From assembly GCF_022539315.1 (NCBI RefSeq), contig NC_066326.1, forward strand, positions 11,486,601 through 11,550,600: DNA of 64,000 bases, written 5' to 3'. This document shows positions 56,753 to 64,000 of this stretch, in pieces (positions within the stretch are counted from its first letter, which is position 1; each line of letters starts with the position of its first letter). Under the pieces are notes generated by a model. That model searched no databases, had not been told where the DNA came from, and saw nothing but the letters and a program-made list of their open reading frames with translations. Source of the stretch: Serinus canaria. Lineage: Eukaryota; Chordata; Aves; Passeriformes; Fringillidae. The position numbers and the translations under genes were made by a program.

Positions 56753-59700
56753 ACAGAACTCTCTGAGTTGTACCTTCAGGGTGACAAGTTAACAATTCAA
56801 ATAACTGTGTTGCAGGGTCTGCACTACAGGCATCCTGGCCCTCCTGTCGAAGCCAGGGAATCCAACTCTTTGAGTAGCACAGCCATGTTAGAACATTGAT
56901 AAGTCCTCAGCTGAAAGTGTAAAATGAACAATCTCTGCTTTGAAGTGACGTGGGAAAGATATGACTTTGCTTAGTTTGCTAATCAAAATGAAAGCTTGTG
57001 AGCAGGAGGGTTACCAGATTTATTTTCTGCAGCACCTTCTTAAAGCTCGTGTTTTAAGATACTTGTGTTGGAAGGTTGTGAGAATTACCTGTTGGAGCAA
57101 ATCTCTGGCAAAGCTTGTCCTTAAGGAAACATGACAATTACCATCAAACCATCTGTGCAAAACTATAAATAGCTCTGTCTCTAACATGTATAGGATTTTG
57201 GTCTGACTTCTGTGTGAAAATGAGACTACTTTATGCAGAACTTAACATTTGGCTGTAAACAAAATTGGCTGTGCTTGGTTAGAGTGTGTTTTTAAATGCT
57301 GCATTGTGAGAGAAAGTTTGCATGTACCTGGCTCAAGAATAAGGGCTCTGCAATAGGGCACTTGGGTGTTTGCATTCTCTGAAACTCTTGGGTGATGTGG
57401 GCTCACAGGTACTTATTGTTGCATGTCCCTGCCTTCAGAATACAGCAATTTTGTTAGTAACTGAAGTAAATTGAACCAAGTACAGGACCCTCACCTTGCA
57501 TGTTGTCAGTGTTTCCTTATGTCTTCTGGGCTTCTCCGTGGCTGTGACCTGACCTTTGAAGTCTCTGTTACTGGGCCCTAGTGGACCTAAGATTCCCTTG
57601 CAGAGCTGTAGAGTAATTGAAAGATTGTTACCTCTACAGAAGAGAGTCCAGCTAAGACCTTACCTAAATGCTGAACTTGGTTGGACATTAGCATGTGCTG
57701 CTTGTCTGGCAGCAGTCTTGCATCCTTCAGATGCTGAAGTACTTCATTCTTGCACAGCATTGTCTTGATAATTGCAATTTAATTGCCTCATGATTTAGAG
57801 TTGAGTTGGCTTCCCTCTGCAGCTTCTTAAAATGATCTTTTGTAGTTGCTGTGTAACAGTCTGCCTTCAGATATAGCTGTGACCAGAGATTGTGAGGATA
57901 AAAGTGTCTCTCTCTGCAGCATCAATCCAAACACGAGCTGTGTATCTCAAAACTGAATTAGATATAGATAATTAATTGAATGACAGTAGTTGATACACCA
58001 TGCTTATTAGTGCAGTGAGGAGCTTGATTAAAGGTCCCATTTCTCTTTAAATGCACCTTGAATAAAGCTTGCAAATGAGTGTCCAAGGTCAGGAGCTACA
58101 CAAGTGCAGCTCAGAAATAGCAGGCGCTGAAGGGATACCCCTGTGTCACTTGGTTCCCCTCTGGCTCCTGGTGTGTTTGTGGCTTTTGCTCTCTGTTGGT
58201 AGGGATGGGGAGGGATGCAGCTCTGGAGCCCAACGTGCTGTGCTGCTGCATTTTGTGCTGGCGGAGATCTGCCCTGGTGATGTCATCGCTGCTGCGAGCG
58301 CTGCTCCTGCTCCTTCTCTCCGGTGCCAGCAACCAGTGCTCTGCCTGTGGGGGAAGCTTTGTCAACACTGCTGCTGCTCCCTCATGGTCAGTGACCCTGA
58401 GAAGGGAAGCAAGCTCATCAAGGCCACTGAAGTGTGTTGATTTGCAGCTTATCTCCAGTAGCCTTGACTTCTCTTGCCAGGAAACCTGTTATTGAGGCCA
58501 TAGCTGTCTTCATGGGGCAGTGAACCCTCAGGACAGGCTGCACTGCCTTTGAGATGGGATTGAGGTGTAAACCTGTGGTACAGATTTTTCTCTGTATGAT
58601 TTAAAGGCACTTGATACAGTGAGTGATTTGCCCTTTCTTCTGCATAACCACTTAAAATGACAATTTAAGGTGACTAATCATGTCTAATTGTACTTGCAAG
58701 AGTTTCAGAAATTGTTAATGAAATTAAATGTCAATTAAAAAACTCAGTATTTTTCTTGAGTCTGCCCTATATACTGTAACTGGTCATTTGAGAGAAAAGG
58801 TGGACTAGTGAAGTGGTAGACAAAAGTGGAGGCTGGTAACTGAAGCTGTCTTAAGAGCCAACCTGCCTGAAGTACTTGGACCTTGGTTACTGGGCTGCCA
58901 GTTTATCTAACAAGTCAGTGCTGAGCCCTTGAACTCTTTCCAGCTGGAAGCAGAATCCTCTTCAAAGTAACCTGTCTGGTGCTTGTCTCCCTCAAGTGGG
59001 CTGAGTCACTCGGCTCCCAGACATGGATAATGATATCTGGAGTCCAAACTGGCACAGTGGTGACATTGTCTCGAGTGTGAGCAGTGGAAGGGTTTTAGCT
59101 GAGACATGCCTGGGCCTGAACCTTTTCCCCGCCTAACAAGATGCCATTTGCCCACTGGGTTCTCTTAACCTCACCATGCAAGTGAGGCTTTTATTGGACC
59201 TTTGTGGAGCTTCATCAAGAGAGCTGGTGAAGTGGTAAAGTACTGATGCAGGATCTCTGCAAGAGGTATGAGGGTATGAAGTATGAGTGTGAAACTGAGT
59301 CTCCACAGTACAAATTCCTTGTTAGTCACTGATTCAGCTGTCATGGCAAGCTAGTGTTGCACTCCCATCCTGGTACTGAAATACTTGTCCTTCCTGCTTT
59401 GCAAACCACATTAGCATGGTGTTGAGTGTGTGTAGGATCAAGAGTTCTGTTTGCAGATCAAGGTGTAGTTCTTAGATTACAACCTGTCCCTAGAAAAAGC
59501 TTCCTCTCTAGAAGACTCATTACCTCAACAGGACCTCCTGGCAGGAGGAGTAATGCTTTTGCCATTAGTGTTGATCTGGTGCTTCCCTACGTCTGTTAGT
59601 AGGATCTCCCATCAGTATTTGTCCTTTCTCCCCTATCAAGCTTCTTATGCTGTAGGAAACACAATATTCACTCTCAGATCTGAGTATCAGGTGTAAGTTG

Positions 59701-61961
59701 CAGCCTCTGGCAGACCTCCTAAGGGCTGTCATTTGACTTGGTCAAAGTCTCCCTTCAGTCTCTTGTTTCCTGCCCAGCCTCTAGGAACTCTGGCAGCCAG
59801 GAGTGGATAAACAAGGCTTGTTTACCACTGACAAGGTCTGAGATCTGTGTTTTGCTTACCACTGCAAAAATTATCTGTGTTTCTGAAACTGAAAGCATCA
59901 CAGGAATCTGTGAAAACTTAAACTGTAGTCAAAACTAGAAATTGATCTGAGGACTTAAAAATGCTGTCAGATATGGTAAAAATCTAGCAACTCAACTGTT
60001 TGTCAGTGGCCTGGCTAACTTAGAATATTTTGAATTGGACAGCCTTATCTTCTGGACACATAGATTAAAACTCAGCTGCCTCTGACAGTGTGCTTGTTTT
60101 ATAGAAAGCAATAAGGGAGTTGTCACTCAGGGTAGGGCCTGATGTGAGAACTGTGCTGGGCTCTTGATATTCATGTCAGGGTTACTAAAACTGTTGGGTG
60201 GCTCCGCTAGCTGGGTGCTGTGTGCCCAAAGGCCAGCTAACACCACTGTATAAACTGGGCTGTGTGAGCACCATAGCTGTGTTCCACTTAGTCCAAGACT
60301 TATTTTACTGATTGGAAAGCTGTCCACCAAGAGGCCCTGGTGGTAGAGGCATCATGGAAGCTGTGCTGGTGTAGCTGCAGTGCTGTGCGTAGGCAAGGCC
60401 CTTAGTCAAGACACATGGCTTGTTGCCTAGTGTCTCCCAGCAGCCAGCTATGTGCTCAACTCTCCTCCCACATCCTGAGATTGTCTCCCCCAGGGCAGAA
60501 TAGGGGAAGTTAAGCTTGCTTTGATAAAGGGGGAGGGGTGTTAAAGCAAGCATGCCTTTTCTTGTAACAGCTTTATCCTTGGGGAAAATCTGCTGGGAAC
60601 TACCTGAAATCCTGTAGGATTCAACAGGGGAACTTCCTCTTACTGGAAGGTAGGGGCACAGCAAGACTGATTCTTGAATGACATGACATTCTTGACATGG
60701 TTTGAGCCTTCAAGAGAAGGTAAAAGAAGATCTTGGGACACTTGCTATCAGTCTCTTAAGGTATGTGTGCCCAATCCTGAGAGGATATTTTGTTGTGTAA
60801 AGGACCATTTAGCTGCTGGAGGAATCAGTGGACTAAAACTTCATGACTGGAAAGATCCAGCTTTCAGTGAAGCTTCTGGGTTTGGCTTTCTTGTTAAGAT
60901 GTCTTCCTATAACAGGAGACTTCCACTTCAGCAGCCCTAGCTTGCTTTCTGGGAATCCTGCTCTTGTTAGTGTGTAGCATTAGCTTCAAAGGGATCTTTG
61001 TGGGCTCCTCTCCTACCACAGCTGCAGTCTCCCATACCTACTACCGTCTATGGAGGTGATTGGAATCATCCTCAGGTTGTGGAGGAGCAAAGTGATCCAC
61101 CCAAGGTGGCTGCCCAGCATAGCTGCATCCCTGGGGACATTTTCTTCATTCCCTTCCTTCCATTGCTTTGCCTCAGTGTGATTGTCACCTGGAAGGTCCT
61201 ACAGGTGCTCCTGTGATCTTAGGCTTAGCAGCAGCCTGGGTGGTGTTGTACTGTTCCTGTAGACAGTAAGAAATGTCCTCCAGACCTTTCCCATTGCTCC
61301 TAAGCACACCGTTGGTCTGCTTGAACATGGAGAAACATATGCTGTGGTACTGTAAGCAAATGCATTTTCATGCTTGTTCTGCTCCCACTTGCAAACCATG
61401 TAGTCAGATCAGCATGATGCCTCCTCACGAGAAGGTGGCTGTTGTGATGTCTAAACCAGTAGAAATCAGAGATCAGTTTTTGGCATTAGGAGTGGAGTCT
61501 AGTCCTGTGTAGTTTGGACTTTTTAGGGTAGAGTCATAATTAATTATGGTAGCTTTACAGTCAAAAACTTGTTCAGTTCCATGGCTAGTATTTAAACTTT
61601 GTGCAACATAGAACAACTCTCATCTGGAGAAATGCCAGGAGATGTAACAGGCCTGTGAATCAGTGAGGCTTGGACTGAAGAGCCTGGCTTTGAGAACTTG
61701 GGCTTTGAGCCTAACTGATCATATGCATCAATGCCTCTCAGGAATGCAGTGCTCTCCACATCTCAGCCCTAAGGGAGCCACAGCTGAGCTGAGATCTCAA
61801 GCAGGGCAGACCCCTTCTCATGTGCAAGTCCTGCAATGTCTGTGCAGACATAGCTCCTACCAGTGGCATTGCTTCTGCATCCCTGTGTTGTCTGCACTCT
61901 GGGAAGCTGGATGTTGGCATGTCTCCTTCCAGTGAGCTCTGAGTCCTTGCCCACATAAGTG

Positions 61962-61994
61962 ATGTGTGATAGAGCCTCCAGCTCTATCACACAT
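61962..61994. repeat. Perfect 14-bp inverted repeat with 5-nt loop
   Basis: ATGTGTGATAGAGC (61962-61975) and its exact reverse complement (61981-61994) flank CTCCA. It lies in the presumed RAB7A intron 1. Confidence 0.9.
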
Positions 61995-62805
61995 TGAGGG
62001 GATGTCTGAGGCTAGCTAAAACCTTACTACCACAGATAGGAGTGTCTAACCCAGCACTGGTTCTGGAGCATCCTTGATCACACCAGGAATCTGTTATGCT
62101 CAAAACTATTCCAAAGTTTCTGTTTCCCAGCCAGGTTTTCTGCCTGTTTCTCCAAGCTGCATGTTGCCCCATCATTCTCTTCCTTTAGCACCAAACTGTC
62201 TTAAGAGAATGTTACCCATGAACAGGACACAGCAGAATATTTTTGTAGGCCTGGTGTCAGCTCCATCTGGGAGCTACTTCAGACCGTGTTCATTGGCTTT
62301 TAGCACCTTGTTACACTGGTTTGGTGCCTGTGTTGAAGCAGACCCTGAAAAGAACTTGAAGCCATGCGGTTGTGCTGCTGTTGCTGCTGGTTCCTAAGCT
62401 TCGCTCAGTTCTAGAGCAGCTGCTCCAGCACTGGAAGCTGTAACTCTGCCCTCAAAAGGAGGTGGGAACTTACTGCAGACAGATATAGTCTAAAAAGCTT
62501 ATTCCTCTGGGATACTGAACCATGTTCTAAGATTCAGTTTTGATCTGAGCCATGTCAGTGTGCTAGCAGGCATCTAAAGCTCCAGGCTGTTCGTCAAGAA
62601 GGTGAAGCTTTTGTCATAGGACTCTCAGATGAGGGTGGGATATACTGGACAGTGTATTTACACTGACAGCTTGCAATATAATGTTTTACACAAGGTATCA
62701 AAAATTAAGTTGTAGCTGAGGCTTTCAGCTCCATGAACAGAGGTAATTTCTGCCTCACAGGGCTGTCTGGGAAAGGTACCAACTGGACAGAAGCCTGCTC
62801 TTGGT

Positions 62806-62836
62806 GGAGCAGCTCAGCTGCCTGCTGAGCTGCTCC
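62806..62836. repeat. Perfect 13-bp inverted repeat with 5-nt spacer
   Basis: GGAGCAGCTCAGC (62806-62818) and its reverse complement (62824-62836) surround TGCCT. Arms of this kind can arise by chance in CAGC-rich sequence more easily than the longer ones at 50-51 kb. Confidence 0.85.
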
Positions 62837-64000
62837 TCTTGAGGAGGGAATGAGGAGCTGTGCTTGAGCTTTTGGCTGTGTACCAGCAAGAGGGAATATA
62901 TTGGTTAGAACAGCAACATAAACGTGTTGGGAAGAAGGAGGTGGAAATCAGTTTTTAGATGCTACTGTAGAACAGCAGCTAGAGTGTACCCTTCAGTGAA
63001 GCTGTCACAAAAATATCTTGCCAGGTGCTTTTGGTGTGGGCTCTGCTTGAGCTGACTTTTGCTTCATGGTGCATCTGCAAGGCCTGAAGGCACCTCTGAT
63101 TGTATGGACTGTAGAGCCCGTTGCCCTCAAAAACAACCTATTTACAGGGAGCAGTTCTTGCAAGTTGTCAGCCCAAATTACAAGATGTTCCTGATTTCCT
63201 TTTTAGACACAGCACGTGTCCACACTAAATGTGAGGCTTTTCTCTATGGTATTTTCCAGTGAGCTGGGGAAGCTGAACTCCTGATAGTCCTGTCATGGGA
63301 GTGGGAGAGAGTACTGTCCTGCCTGTGCAGCCTTTTTCAGTACAAGACCCCACCTGCTATTATAACTTCCTATGCCTCTGCAGTAGTGCTCACTGTGAGG
63401 ATGCTGAATATACATTCCACCTGTAGAGCACCCAGGTTTGGTAAGGAAAATAGGCTCTGTAGCAGTCAAAAACAAAGCCAGCTGTATTTCTAGTTTCTTC
63501 CTTGAAGGCAGCTTGGCATCTCTTAAGCCACGTTGATATGAAATTAATAGCCCCTGCTGATTGTCTTCTGACTACTGCTGTGCTTTTGCCCAGCTGAAAA
63601 GACAGGACTTGTTGTATCAGTCTTGGGAGAACGTAAGTGTCGTGTTTAGTGTTGGTATCTGTTGGTCTCAGATTTGTGTTGAACTCTTCAGGCAGTCACT
63701 TTGTATTGGTTGACACTTTCTTAGCAATATCTGTCTGACTAGCCAGTGGGAGCCAAGCTGCTGTTAAATTGTAAGTGGTAAAGCTTGTTCTGTCCCATCT
63801 GGGGCTCTGCTGCAGATGGAGTTTGAGGCTTCAATACAAAGGGTGTCTGGACTGCTCGGACACTGGAACCAGGAACTGTGACTCTGGTTAACTAATGGCA
63901 ATATTGGGCTATGCCCTTCCTCAGGATGAAGCCTTGGTTTTTCAGAGTAGCTGAAAAATTGGAGCAAATTCAGGTATCTACTCAAATGTTTTAAGTAAAG

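Larger units (their letters stand above)
54574..64000 (+). other. Probable RAB7A intron 1 (partial), no coding exon seen
   Basis: About 9.4 kb to the window edge with no frame resembling the Rab GTPase N-terminus or its GDSGVGKT P-loop. It contains an antisense CR1 fragment (56.47-56.75 kb), a TTTG tetranucleotide run near 56.18 kb, a C-rich run near 55.6 kb, and two short perfect hairpins at 61.97 and 62.82 kb. The interpretation as intron 1 depends on the RAB7A call for the upstream exon. Confidence 0.5.

Noticed and set aside
54574..64000. RAB7A coding exon 2
   Set aside because: No frame resembling the Rab N-terminus or P-loop is present, so the first coding exon must lie beyond the right edge.

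Overview
This window looks like a piece of a compact vertebrate genome, most probably a bird. The evidence is vertebrate-type split genes with short introns, CpG-island promoters, and interspersed retrotransposon fragments whose 3' ends match avian CR1 LINEs. There are no operons and no prokaryotic or viral genes. Most long open frames here are chance frames in GC-rich sequence.

Only one protein-coding gene can be read in full. This is RPN1 (ribophorin I, a subunit of the ER oligosaccharyltransferase), on the minus strand. Its ten coding exons lie between 42,531 (ATG) and 35,578 (stop). Every exon junction was placed at AG/GT borders that keep the frame, giving 597 codons including the stop (596 residues, against 607 in human from memory). 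Its 3' UTR carries two AATAAA signals near 35.2 kb. Its CpG-island promoter (about 42.0-42.8 kb) has three YY1-like GATGGCGGCGCCC elements.

Right of RPN1 is about 11.5 kb of noncoding DNA. It holds an isolated CpG island at 47.1-47.6 kb with a CTCF-like site and splice donors on both strands. It also holds a striking cluster of near-perfect inverted repeats at 50.5-51.6 kb and a CR1 copy. A second strong CpG island at 54.2-55.1 kb ends in a 5' splice site on the plus strand and carries a GTCACGTG (CLEAR/E-box) core. By conserved vertebrate gene order (RPN1 and RAB7A divergent) I read this as the promoter and noncoding first exon of RAB7A. The remaining 9.4 kb to the window edge would be its first intron, and no RAB7A coding exon is visible.

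Left of RPN1 is 35 kb without a recognisable gene. In other vertebrates the GATA2-RPN1 interval carries the distal haematopoietic enhancer of GATA2, known from inv(3)/t(3;3) leukaemia. GATA2 itself is not in the window. A motif-dense block near 20.6-20.9 kb (MYB site, GATA/E-box overlap, AP-1 site) is my best candidate for that enhancer. A tandem TGATAA element with a MARE-like site near 25.5-25.8 kb is a second candidate. The interval also holds one candidate orphan exon (31.62-31.78 kb), CpG-rich patches, a CR1 tail, a perfect 30-bp tandem duplication and a pair of about 100-bp dispersed repeats.
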